Shown: one piece after another, positions 24,483 to 36,200 of the stretch | How the letters are laid out: every line of letters begins with the position of its first letter | How positions within the stretch are numbered: the stretch's first letter is position 1 | NCBI RefSeq assembly: GCF_900129135.1 | Contig: NZ_FQVI01000016.1 | Coordinates: 1 to 64,000 of the forward strand | Reading direction: 5' to 3' | DNA from: Lactonifactor longoviformis DSM 17459 | Lineage (GTDB): Bacteria > Bacillota > Clostridia > Lachnospirales > Lachnospiraceae | Length of the DNA: 64,000 nucleotides | Position numbers and translations under genes: made by a program | Notes under the pieces: model-generated | The model's input: the letters and a program-made list of their open reading frames with translations, nothing else | The model's database searches: none | What the model was told of the DNA's origin: nothing

Positions 24483-26903
24483 TTATCTGAACACGATGGA
24501 ATCAAGGATGGATGAGGCTTCTGCCCTTAATTTCTGAATCTCCTCCTGCTGTTCCTGAGTAAATATACTGATATCTATAGTATCTGAGGTGCTGTTGCCG
24601 GATATAAACCATCGTCCTGCATGCTGTCCATGGTTCCTGGTGTTTTCAAGTTCTGTGAGTCCTGCAAGGCTTTCACTTTCACTATTGAAGGCAAAGACAT
24701 CCAGGATATCAGCGGATATCTCACCTTCTGCAGAGGAAGCGGTCTCATTATACCATATCCCCCAGAAATCTTTTTCTGAATAATAAGCCACTTTGCCGGC
24801 CCATGACTCAGGAAGCGTGAGATAGAAGTAGCTGGATACCAAACGCAGGCCGTCCTGCTTGAATTCACTGCCGGAGATGGGGATCCACTGTCCGGATCCG
24901 TTTACGTAGAAGCCGTCAGGGGTAAAGCGCGATACATACATGGCACCGGAGCTTCCCACATAGTAATTGCCGATCCAACGGTTTTTTGTCATGGATCCGG
25001 AGGAAGTAAGATAATACCAGATGCTGCCGTCTTTGATCCATCCGGTCAACATTTTTCCGCTCTTGTCAGCGTAATACCAGGTGCCGCCGACCTGATACCA
25101 TCCGGTGGCCATGGCGCCGCTGCCGGTGAGATAATACCAGGTGTTTCCCTGGCGAAGCCATCCGGTCTGCATGGCACCGCCGCTGTTAGCGTAATACCAG
25201 GTATTTTTATCCAGATACCATCCGGTGGCCATCGTTCCGTCTGTGCGGAAATAGTACCAGCTGCCCTGCCGGAACCATCCGGTTTTCATGGCGCCGCTGC
25301 CGGTAAGGTAATACCAGTTTCTCCCCTGTTTTAACCATCCGGTCTGCATCTTTCCGCTGGAATTGAAGTAGTACCAGGTGCTGCTGTCAAGAAGCCACCC
25401 AGTTTTCATGGCACCGCTGCCGGTGAGATAATACCAGGTGCTTCCCTGCTTAAACCACCCGGTCTTCATGGCTCCTGAGGATTCCAGGTAATACCAGGAA
25501 CCGCCTGTTTGCACCCACCCGGTTTTCATGGCACCGCTGCTGTCCAGGAAGTACCAGGTGCTGCCAAGGTTAAGCCATCCGGTCTGCATGGCTCCCGAAC
25601 TGTCGAAGTAATACCAGGAACCGTCTATTTTTTGCCATCCGGTCTGCATGGCGCCAACAGAGTTCATATAATACCATTTTCCGTGAAGGTACTGCCATCC
25701 TCTGACGCAATAGCCGTCTTTGTTAAAGTAATACCAGGTACTGTCAACGCATTCCCACATATTTATGGGGTAGGTGCCGTCCGGGCGGATATACCGCCGG
25801 CCTTTGTTGGTTATCTGCCACGTAACACTGGGTTTTGAGGGTTTTACATATTTTGTATTTAATTCAGCAATGACTGTGGCTCCGGTTGACGTGTTTTCCA
25901 CATCCAGTATGTAGCCTTTCTTTATATAATCTGTTATAAAGAAAGAATACGGAAGCCAGAAATTATCTGATTCCTTATCACTTGTAAAGTAGTAAGTATT
26001 TTCTTCGTAGGAAAGAGAGACAGAAGCCTGCAGTGCTTTTTCGTTTTCCCCATTGAATACACTGATGACAGTACTGGAAGGCAAGGAATCTGAGGGCTCA
26101 TATAGAGAATATCCTCCATAGGTATTTCCATAGGGGTCTTTGAGCGTACCGATCCCGTTGTTATAAATCATGGTAATGGTGGAAGAGAGCTGCAGCTGGG
26201 GGAGCGTATAATAAGCAGTATCCCCGGACTCTCCGGCTGCAGGAAACTCTGTTACAAGATTGTTCCGTCCGTCCTCTCCGGTGACAAAAGACAGTGGTTC
26301 TGTCTCTTCATAGCACTCCATTTCCTCTGCAGAGATGTCTGGTACATAACTGCCCGGGTATTTACCCAGGGCAATGGGACTCTCTGTTTTAAGTGTAATA
26401 CCGGGCCACGGTTCGCCATTTCTTTCTGCCTCGAACTGCAGTGTTCTCACTGCTTTGCCGGTACGGCTTTCAGGTATGTAAGAGTCATCCGAATAATCAT
26501 AGGTAACTTCTTCAGAAGTAAGATCTGTCGTGTAATGAAAGACCAAAACCAGATCTTGATCCGGGGCGGTACCGGATATATCACCGGTGGTAAATGTCCA
26601 GCCCTCCTGGGTGACAGGGGCAAAATAATAAGGTGAACCTGCTGCTATTTTCACATCAGCAAAATAAAACCTCTCCCCGCCGGAGGTTTCGGCAAAATCT
26701 CTGTCAAATACCAGCGTATTGCCGTCACTGCAGGTAACCGAATCCTGAATAGTAAGACTGTGGACATTCTCCGCACTGATTTGCGCACCTGCATGTGCCG
26801 GCGCAGAGCCTGCCAGAACAGGAACCGCCCATAGAACAGCCAGGAAGACTGCGGCAGTGAATGCCAGATACAGCGTTTTCATGTGTTGTCTTTTTCTTTT
26901 CAT
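24483..26903 (-). CDS. Secreted cell-wall-binding repeat protein
   Basis: The 806-residue protein starts after AAAGGGGGA with a signal peptide (MKRKRQHMKTLYLAFTAAVFLAVLWAVPVLAGSAPAHA). A beta-rich region (about 40-380) of unknown role is followed by about 14 cell-wall-binding repeats (about 385-660, WYYLTGSGAMKTGW units). A C-terminal domain of about 130 residues (GLRLVSSYFYLTLPESWAGKVAYY...) comes after the repeats, which is an unusual position. The repeats should hold it on choline- or glucan-type wall polymers. It is divergent from the first giant LRR gene, and palindromic element copies lie at both its ends. Confidence 0.88.
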   Translation of the reverse strand: MKRKRQHMKTLYLAFTAAVFLAVLWAVPVLAGSAPAHAGAQISAENVHSLTIQDSVTCSDGNTLVFDRDFAETSGGERFYFADVKIAAGSPYYFAPVTQEGWTFTTGDISGTAPDQDLVLVFHYTTDLTSEEVTYDYSDDSYIPESRTGKAVRTLQFEAERNGEPWPGITLKTESPIALGKYPGSYVPDISAEEMECYEETEPLSFVTGEDGRNNLVTEFPAAGESGDTAYYTLPQLQLSSTITMIYNNGIGTLKDPYGNTYGGYSLYEPSDSLPSSTVISVFNGENEKALQASVSLSYEENTYYFTSDKESDNFWLPYSFFITDYIKKGYILDVENTSTGATVIAELNTKYVKPSKPSVTWQITNKGRRYIRPDGTYPINMWECVDSTWYYFNKDGYCVRGWQYLHGKWYYMNSVGAMQTGWQKIDGSWYYFDSSGAMQTGWLNLGSTWYFLDSSGAMKTGWVQTGGSWYYLESSGAMKTGWFKQGSTWYYLTGSGAMKTGWLLDSSTWYYFNSSGKMQTGWLKQGRNWYYLTGSGAMKTGWFRQGSWYYFRTDGTMATGWYLDKNTWYYANSGGAMQTGWLRQGNTWYYLTGSGAMATGWYQVGGTWYYADKSGKMLTGWIKDGSIWYYLTSSGSMTKNRWIGNYYVGSSGAMYVSRFTPDGFYVNGSGQWIPISGSEFKQDGLRLVSSYFYLTLPESWAGKVAYYSEKDFWGIWYNETASSAEGEISADILDVFAFNSESESLAGLTELENTRNHGQHAGRWFISGNSTSDTIDISIFTQEQQEEIQKLRAEASSILDSIVFR
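24943..25760 (-). repeat. 60-63-bp tandem repeats encoding cell-wall-binding units
   Basis: About 14 consecutive in-frame units share the DNA pattern for WYYLTGSGAMKTGW. They are less uniform than the array at 4185-4640 but could still recombine. The two arrays share the unit type but not near-identity. Confidence 0.85.
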
Positions 26904-27051
26904 AAAATCCCCCTTTTCGATACAAGATCTGCAGATGATATTGCAGACAGTATAATGTGGTATAAATAAATTGTTCGATTAAAATATACCTTACCTATAT
27001 GTATATAGACAATTATACGGGGTTAGCTGGTTAGAGTCAATTACATTTAAA

Positions 27052-27139
27052 GTAAAAAGGGACAGGGCGGGTTGATTTTGGGACGTGTTCTTTCTAGAAA
27101 GAACACGTCCCAAAATCAACCCGCCCTGTCCCTTTTTAC
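27052..27139. repeat. Palindromic element, copy B (perfect 88-bp palindrome)
   Basis: The two 44-bp arms are exact complements without any loop, centred between 27095 and 27096. This is the complete, symmetric form of the element. It separates the cell-wall-binding gene from the first giant gene. The remaining 26904-27221 interval holds only AT-rich leader sequence and a possible extended -10 box (TGG-TACAAT, 27152-27157) for the giant gene. Confidence 0.95.
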
Positions 27140-27221
27140 ACGATTCTGTGGTACAATTATGTTATATGGTATCGGATTCCAGCAGTATTCCGATATGAAT
27201 TATTTGACGGGGGAACAATTT

Positions 27222-30200
27222 ATGAGAAAAAGAATAATTGCCTTATTGTTGGCTGCGGCAATGGCGGTTTCCGGACCTGAGACGGCCTATGCTTTGCAGG
27301 AGAATATGACAACTGGCATGGACAGCCAGGAATTGAGCGAAACACAGGAAGAGGAGGGGCTTGAGAAAGAGGCAGATACGCAGGTGTTTGCCTTTGACAA
27401 TGGAACAATTACCGGGTATTTGGGGGAGGATTCTGATGTGGTGATCCCGGAGGAGATTGACGGAGTTTTGGTGACTGCTATCGGGAAGGAAGCGTTCAGG
27501 GATAATCAGAATATTACTTCTGTTTCTTTTCCTTCCAGTCTGGTAACAATCGGCCAAATGGCATTTTCCGACTGCCGGAATCTGTCCGGGGTGCTGGAGA
27601 TTCCGGACAGTGTGGAAACCATTGGAGGCAGTGCTTTCTATAACTGTGTCGGCTTTGGAGCGCTGCAGTTGGGAAACGGGCTGAAAACAATAGAATCTTA
27701 TGCATTTTACGGCTGTACCGGTTTTACAGGGGATCTGATATTACCCGACAGCGTTGTTTCTGTGGGCAGCAATGCTTTCTATGGTAATTCGGGTTTTGAC
27801 GGTTCATTGAAGCTGTCCGGCTCAATGACGGCAGTCAGTGCCTACTGTTTTGCAGAGTGTAAGAATTTGACAGGGAAACTGGAGATTCCTGACAGTGTAA
27901 AAACTGTAGGATATTATGCATTCCGGAATGCGGGGAAGCTGACCTCTGTGGAGCTGGGAGAAAATGTGACGGAATTAAATGAGGGTTCAGGCTATTATTC
28001 GTACTCTAGCTTCGAGGGATGCGATGGCGTGGCGGACATTACGTTCAGGGGAAGTAATCCCCCCGGCATTCGCAGCGTTACAGGAATGTTTCAGAATCTG
28101 AAAGGACTGGAATCTCTGACGGTACCCGCAGGAGCCTACCGGGATTATGCGCTGGCATACGGTGACTATCTCCAAAACGGCGTGAGATTACTGACGGAGA
28201 GCGAGGAAGAACAGCTGATTGAGGAAAATATTCTGATTTGCTATACGGGCAGTGCATCCCAGGTGGAGATACCTGAGGGAGTGACAGAAATCGGACCCGG
28301 TGCATTTCAGAACAACACCTCTCTGCAGAATGTTGCAATTCCCCAAAGCGTAGAGAAAATAGACAGGAATGCGTTCCGCGGGTGTGCGCAGCTGGAGAAG
28401 GTGGAATTTCCCATGACGAATCTGGAATTGGGGGAGTTTGCCTTTTACGGTTGCAGCAGTCTGTCTGGAATTCTGGAGCTTCCTGAAAATCTGACTTCCA
28501 TCGGGGAAGGTGCATTTCAGGGATGTTCCGCACTGGAAGGAGTTATCCTGCCGGAACAGTTGGCGGAAATTGGAGATAATGCTTTTTATTACTGTACCGG
28601 ATTATCGGGGGAGCTAAGTGTGCCGCCCAGTGTCAGGAGTATCGGCAGCCAGGCCTTTTACAATTGCTCAAATCTCAGCAGGCTTATCCTGCAGGAAGGT
28701 TTGGAGTCAATAGGAGACTATGCATTCAGTCAGTGCAGCGGAATGAAGGGAGATTTGACGCTTCCGGATACCCTGACAGCTTTGGGAAGCAGTGCCTTTT
28801 CTTCCTGCTCGCTGCTTGAACGCTTAATATTGTCAGAAAACCTGACCCAGATTAAAGTAAATACTTTTTCTGACTGCAAGGGAATCAGCGGCGAGGTTGT
28901 CATTCCTGACAGCGTCGTGTCCGTTGGATATAATGCTTTCAGAGGATTGATTGGTGTGGAATGCTTTGTACTCGGCACTGGCTTACAGAAATTGAACGCG
29001 GACAGCGGATACTACTCGTACTCCAGTTTCAGCGGCTGCACAGGGGTGAAAACTTTGAAATTCAGGGGAAGTACGCCCCCTTCTCTGGAAAAATATAAGG
29101 GTGCATTCAGAGAATTGTCTGCGCTTACTTCCGTGATTGTTCCTGTGGGAACCTACCAAGCCTACAGCAGTGCATACGGAGCGGACCTTCCGGACAATGC
29201 CCGGATCACGGAAGAAGGTTCTGAGGGGATGCTGATTCAGGACGGGATTGTAGTGGGATATACGGGACATGACACGCAGGTAGAGATACCTGAGGGAGTG
29301 ACAGAGATTGGCACCGGAGCGTTCCAGAACAATACCGGTCTTCAAAAGGTGATACTCCCGTTGAGTGTCCGAAAAATAGGAAATAATGCGTTCCGGGGCT
29401 GTATAAGTCTGTCTGAAATTAATTTTGATATGGACTCGGTGACAATAGGTGATTACGCATTTTACAACTGCGCAAAACTGACCGGGGAGCTGGTTCTGCC
29501 TGACGGAACAGACTCCATCGGAAGCTATGCCTTTTATAAGTGCACCGGATTTACGGGACTGAGGCTTCCGGCCGCACTGACGTCTATTGGCCCCCATGCT
29601 TTTAACAGCTGTACCGGTCTTCTGGGGCTTCTTACAATTCCGGGCAGTGTGGAAACGGTGGGGGACGGCGCCTTTGCCTATTGCAGCAGACTTTCCGGCC
29701 TGCGTCTGGAAGAGGGGATCCGAACAATAGGCAGGGAGGCCTTTTATAACTGCGCCGGCATGCAGGGGGCTCTGGAGCTGCCCGACAGTGTAACAAGCCT
29801 GGGAGGGAGTGCATTCTCATCCTGCAAAGGCTTTGAGAGTATCCGTCTGTCCCGGAATCTGGAGACTTTGCCTGCGCATACATTTTCTGAGTGCAGAGGG
29901 GTAAAAGGAGAGGTGGTAATCCCGGATAAGGTAACAGCCATAGGCTATTACGCATTTTATAATATGGAAGGTCTGACCCGTGCAGTGATAGGAGCTGGGG
30001 TAACAGCGCTGAATGCAGACAGCGGCTATTACGGCTATGGGTCTTTTGAGGGCTGCAGCGCGCTGGAAAAAATTGTATTCAGAGGTTCTGTGCCTCCCGA
30101 TTTAAAAAATTATAAGGGCAGTACATTCAGCAGTCTTCCTTCTCTGAAAGAGCTGGAAATTCCCCAGGGAACCTACGGGGCGTACGCCAAAGCTTACAGC

Positions 30201-33200
30201 CAGTACCTTCAGACCGGACAGAGAATGTATGAGGCCGGGCAGGATGGTTTTCTTACAGAGGGAAGTACTTTGATTGCTTACGCCGGAAATGAAACAGAGG
30301 TGAGGATTCCGGACGGAATTACGGAGATCGGCAGAGGAGCATTTCAGAACCATCCCGGAATAGAAAAGATCATCTTCCCTGACTCCGTGGAAAAAATAGG
30401 GCCTTATTCCTTCAGGGGCTGCACTGCCCTCCGGGAAGTTTTATGGGGACAGGGGATAAAGGAAATTGGGGACTATGCCTTTGGCAACTGCAGCAGCCTG
30501 GAACAGGAGCTGATTCTGCCGGATGGAGCAGCCAGTATTGGAGAGGGCGCTTTTTATTCCTGTGAGAAGCTCCAGGGGGCAGAACTGCCCAAGAGCCTGA
30601 CCGTGATTGGAAAGCAGGCTTTCTACAACTGTACAGGCATGAAGGGAGAACTTCGTATTCCCGGAACCGTGTCTGAGGTAAAAGACAATGCATTTGCCTA
30701 CTGCAAAGGCTCTACATCCCTCATCCTGGAGGACGGGATTCAGACCATCGGAGAGAGCTGCTTTTACTCCTGCAGCGGGATGAGGGGGACACTGACAATG
30801 CCTGACAGTATAAATTCTGTGGGAAACAGTGCTTTTTCAGGCTGCATTGGATTTGCCGGACTTCGGCTGTCTGAAGAATTAGAAAAGATTGCCCCTAATA
30901 CATTCAGCGGATGTACGGGGCTTCAGGGAGAGGTTGTCATTCCGGACAAGGCATCATCTGTGGGATATTACGCCTTTTATGGCTGTAAAAACATTACGGA
31001 TCTCACGGTAGGGGCGAATGTACAAAAGATGAATGAAATTACCGGCTATTACTACTACAGCAGTTTTGAGGGATGTACCGCTCTGAAAGCCATTAGATTT
31101 AAAGGTTTGACACCTCCGGATCTCTGTAGATATACGAGTGTTTTTACAACTCTGCCCGCGCTGGAAACGATTTATGTTCCGGCAGGCGCCTGGAAGGCGT
31201 ACAGCGACAGCTATGGAGATTATCTGGGCGAACATACCAGAATCCTGGAGGATGGTACGGACGGTTTGGTGAAGGACGGTTCTGTAGTGATCGGATACAC
31301 AGGAAACGAGGAAGAGGTTGAAATTCCGGAGGGGATTACCGGAATCGCAAAAAATGCATTCCGAAACAACCGTACACTCAAACATATAACGCTTCCCAAG
31401 ACATTGACTTACATAGAAGAGAGCGCATTTCGCGGCTGCAGCGGGCTTTCCGGGGAAATAAAGTTTCCGGAATCGCTGAACACCATAGGAAATGATGCAT
31501 TTTACGGCTGCCAGGGCCTGAACGGTCCTCTGATACTTCCGGACAGTACAGAAACCATAGGAAATTACGCATTTTACAATTGTTTGGGCTTTACTTCTCT
31601 GACGCTGGGAAGCCATGTGACTTTTGTGGGAGATCATGCCTTCTCCGGCTGTAAAGGACTTAAGGGCGGCCTTTGGATCCCGGACAGTGTGACTTATCTG
31701 GGGCAATACGCCTTTCATGAATGTACGGGCCTGGACGGGAGTCTGCATCTTTCGGAAAATATAAGTGAATTAAAGGAATATACGATTACTTCTACCGGCC
31801 TGCAGGGGGAGCTTATTATCCCTGACTCTGTCCGGGTAATCGGATATAACAGCTTTTACAATAACAGCAAATTTACAAGTATTACGGTTGGGAAAAATGT
31901 GGAATCAATGAATCAGAACTATTATTCTCCAAGCTTTAACTCCTGCTCCGGGGTCACAGCAGTTACGTTTTTGGGAACGGTTCCCCCGGATCTCAAAGGC
32001 TGCAGCGACACCTTCCGGACCATGAAAGCACTGAAGACGATCTACACCCCCAAAGAGGCTTTTGATGCCTATAAATCAGCCTACGGCTCCTATGTACCGG
32101 CCGGTGTGGAATTTTCATGGGATACCTTAAACCTGCCCCCGGGGAGTCTGAAGGCGGCCAATGTCTTCAGCAATACGGTGCACCTTACCTGGAACCGCTC
32201 CAACAGTGAACAGGTGGCAGGGTATTATATCTACCGGAATAACCAGGCGGAACCTGTAGGCGTGACAGAGGAGACCTGGTTTACTGACACAGGGCTTCTG
32301 GAAGATGCTTCTGTTACCTACTATGTGTGCGGATATACCACGGAGGGACAGACGACAAAGAGGGCGTCTGTCTCGGTGAGACCCAAACGGCCTTTGGTGG
32401 AACGCATTTATACCGCTCACATTCTAAATAAAGTAAGCCAGAATAAAAATATAATATATGCCAGAGTAAAGGACACAGGGAATCTTGGGAGTCTCGGCGG
32501 TAAAGCCACGGAAGGACAGTTTTACTACCTGAATGAGAAAGATGAGAAGGTCCCTGTGGGTGAGGTCCTGACAGCGCCTTATACTTCTGACGGGGAGACG
32601 GCTGTCTACCGTACCGAGTGGGATCTGGAATATCTGCCGGAAGGAATGTATACGGTTGGATTCGATCTCACGGATGTGGACGGCAGAACCGGAGCAATGA
32701 CGCAGAGCATCTATTACGACGCTTCCGTGCCTGAAAAGATTACCAGCCTGACTGCAGTGGGTGATACGAACCGTATTGTCTTAAACTGGAGCATGGCCCA
32801 TGAAGCGGATACCACCCGCTATCATATTTACCGGAGAACCCAGGACGAGTCTGCGTATACGCTGTACAAGAGAATTTACGATCGGGAGACCTTAACCTAC
32901 ACCGATGCCGCTGCCAGGGAGAATGTGAAGTACTATTACTATATTGTGGGCGTAAATGATATGGGGCAGGAGGGAGCGCCTTCTGAGCCTGCGTCTGCGG
33001 TTCCCCAGACAGACAAGGAACCGCCCCGCGTAGTAAAATTGCTCCCGTCCAACGGTAAAACCATTGGCGGCAGTGCGGAGCTTTATGTCCAGGCAGAAGA
33101 TAATATTGCCGTGGTATTCACACAGATATATCTTTCACGGGACAAAGGGGCAACCTGGGAGCTTCTGAGTGAGAACAGAGGGCAGGACTGCAGATTCCAG

Positions 33201-36200
33201 ATGGATACGTCAAAGTACGGGGATGGTCTGGTTCAGGTGAAAGGCATGGCGGAGGACGCCGCAGGCAATCGAAGCAGCGGGCTGATTTACACCTATAAGA
33301 TTGACAATCAGGGGCCAAATCAGGTTACTGGTCTCTCCTGGGAGAGTACATCTTCCACAATTACTTTGCGGTGGAAGGATGTGGCAGATACCGATCTCAG
33401 CTTTTTCCGTGTGGAGCAGAAGCAGGAAAACGGTGAGTACACAGCTGTCAGAGACGAATCCAGAACTTTGGGAGTAAATCTTACAGGGCTACGCCCGGAC
33501 CGTGTATATACGTATCGGATCGTGGCTTATGATCAGCTGGGAAACAGAGGGATACCGTCTCAGGATATTGCCGCCAAGACGAAGAAGGACACGGGGGCAC
33601 CGGTGATTACGGATATCAGTCCTAAACCAGGCTATTACAGGGATAAGATACCGGTATCTGTGACAGCAGAGGATAATTCCGATGTGGCATCCATAGAAAT
33701 CCAGATTTCTTCCGACCGGAGAAATTGGGAAAAGGTAAGCGAGACGGACTTTACAGGAAGCAATCCTGTGGAAACTGCAGCGTATGAACTGGATATTTCC
33801 AAGAGAGCGGAGGGGCCTCTGTATATCCGGGCTGTGGCGTCGGATCGCGCCGGAAATCAGGGGGATACTTCTTCACAGGCTCCGTATGTGGAATACATCG
33901 CGGACCGGACAGCGCCTGGGGCTCCCCAGGGATTGACTGCTGTTTCAGGTACTGGCTATATAGAAGTAACCTGGGAAATGGGGGAGGAGCAGGATCTGGA
34001 CGATTACCTGATTTATCGGGCTGTGGGAGACAGTGAGAAATATGAGCTTTTGGCAGAGTCCGTTTATACAGTAAATTATGTGGACAGAACGGCCGAAGAC
34101 GGAGTTTCTTATTCTTACCGGATTCGGGCCCGGGATTATGCGGGAAATGTAAGTTTGCCTACAGAACCTGTGGGAGCCGGGGCGGGAGAGGACACTGTAC
34201 CTCCCGAGATCCTGAGTATTTTCCCGGAGGACAATGGAGTGACAGGCCCTTCTGCATCCGAAGTGAGGGTGCTGGCCAGCGACAACCGGGCGTTGGATAC
34301 GGTTACGGTCTTTTATCGGCTGAATGAGGAAACTGCATGGCGGACTCTGAAAAAAGAGACGGGTATTGACAGCTATTATAAACTTTTGAGTCAGAATCTT
34401 CCGGTGAAAAACCTGAACCATGGGGACAGGGTATACCTGAAGGCGGAGGCCAGAGATGTCCGGGGAAATACTGCGGAATCTGAGATTTATACCTATACCG
34501 TGGATAAGGAAGCTCCGGCAATGCCTGAAATCTCTGTATCAGCCGATCAGGAGGCAATAGCCTTATCCTGGACCGGGAATCAGGAGGCGGATCTGTCCGG
34601 CTACCGCATTTACCGGAGATGTCCGGGAGAGTCCTACCGGCTGACTGCACAGAGAAGCAAAAATGAGTCCGGGGACTACCAGTATTGGGATGAGGATGCT
34701 GAGAAAAACCGTACGTATCTTTATAAAGTGGAAGCTGTGGACCAATATGGAAATACATCCAGCAGAGAGACGGATAGTGTGTGGATTACAGCAGATCCTC
34801 AGGTACAGGCTGTGCTCACCTGTGAGCTGAACCAGGAAGCCGGTGTGGAGTATACGTATGATGCCAGCGGTTCCTGGGGGGATCTGGATATTAAGTCAAT
34901 TGCGATTGATTTCGGCGACGGTACCGCAGAGACGGGAAATCATTTTGTCCATAAATATACAGATACGGGTACGTATACAGTAACCCTTACAGTGACGGAC
35001 ACAGAAGGCAATACAGACAGCCTCGCCCGGACAATTGAGGTGACACCGCCTCAGCTTTTAGGCACTCTGAAGGTGAAGGCGGTGGATGCAGAGGGCAGCC
35101 CAATATCCGGCGCGCCGGTATACTTTAACCTGGACAGCAGCCAGAATACTGTGAAATATACCGGAACGGACGGCTGCGCTGTATTTTCAGCAGGAGCTGC
35201 CCGGTATGCGGTGGGTTCCTATATGGAAAATTATCTTCCGGTAAAGAAGAATGTAGTAGTCCGGGCCAATACCACTACGGAACTGACCCTGACAATGGTG
35301 AGAGAACCGATTGTCTCAGGCGGTTTTGAGGTCGACCGGATGACTCTCGATGAGATTGCGGCAGCAGGAATTGATGTGACAAAACCGGAGAATCAGCATG
35401 TGATGCAGATTACCATTCATCTTACATACGGAAAACAGCCGGCAGAGATGAAGGTTATCACCAACGGCAGCGATATCTATAAAGGCGGGACTGCCATTAT
35501 CGATACGGATACCGGAACCCGGAAGGTTACTGCCACAGTAATTCCTGTAACCCAGGGAGGAGAAACAGGCCCGGGCAGTCAGTCTCAGGAGCATGTGATG
35601 GTAGCGCTGATGGATATTCCGGTGGAGGCATCCTGTCTCAAGGAATTCTTTGATGTCAAGCTCCATCTTTTGAACCATGCATCCGGGGAATTTAATCTTT
35701 CTTCTAATCAGGTGCATTTGCATGTGCCAGACGGTCTTACTGTGGTGGATGCCATGGAACACAGTCCGTCGGCGGACGTAGCATTTTCAGATTTTCCGGG
35801 GCAGACGGAGCGGACCATAAGCTGGGTGCTTCGGGGAGATAAGACAGGAGAGTACTCGGTTTCAGCAGATTACAGCGGTGTTCTGGACCTTTTCCAGGCG
35901 CCTGTTCAGGCCAGATTTGAGGCGGAGGATCCCATTCAGGTATATGGGATCTCAGGGCTGTCTATGACTGCCGAAATTAACCGGGATACAGAAGCGGGAG
36001 CTCTTTATTTTACTCTTGGACTGACCAATGAGGGGGAGGCGGATGTGAATCTTCCGTCTATAGATGTTATGGGTGAGGCTATAAAGAGTTATGAATATGG
36101 GGAGGAGGAATGGCAGGAAAGAGAGATCGGTGTAAAGGCATTGCACGCGTATGTAACCAACACACTGGGAGCCCGGCAGAATCTGGATGCAGATTACCAG

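Noticed and set aside
24943-25760. CRISPR-like array
   Set aside because: The 60-63-bp units run in frame without unique spacers and encode wall-binding repeats. The same applies to 4185-4640.
27072-27221. N-terminal extension of the first giant protein through the palindrome
   Set aside because: The open frame runs through the palindromic element only by chance; the signal peptide begins at 27222.
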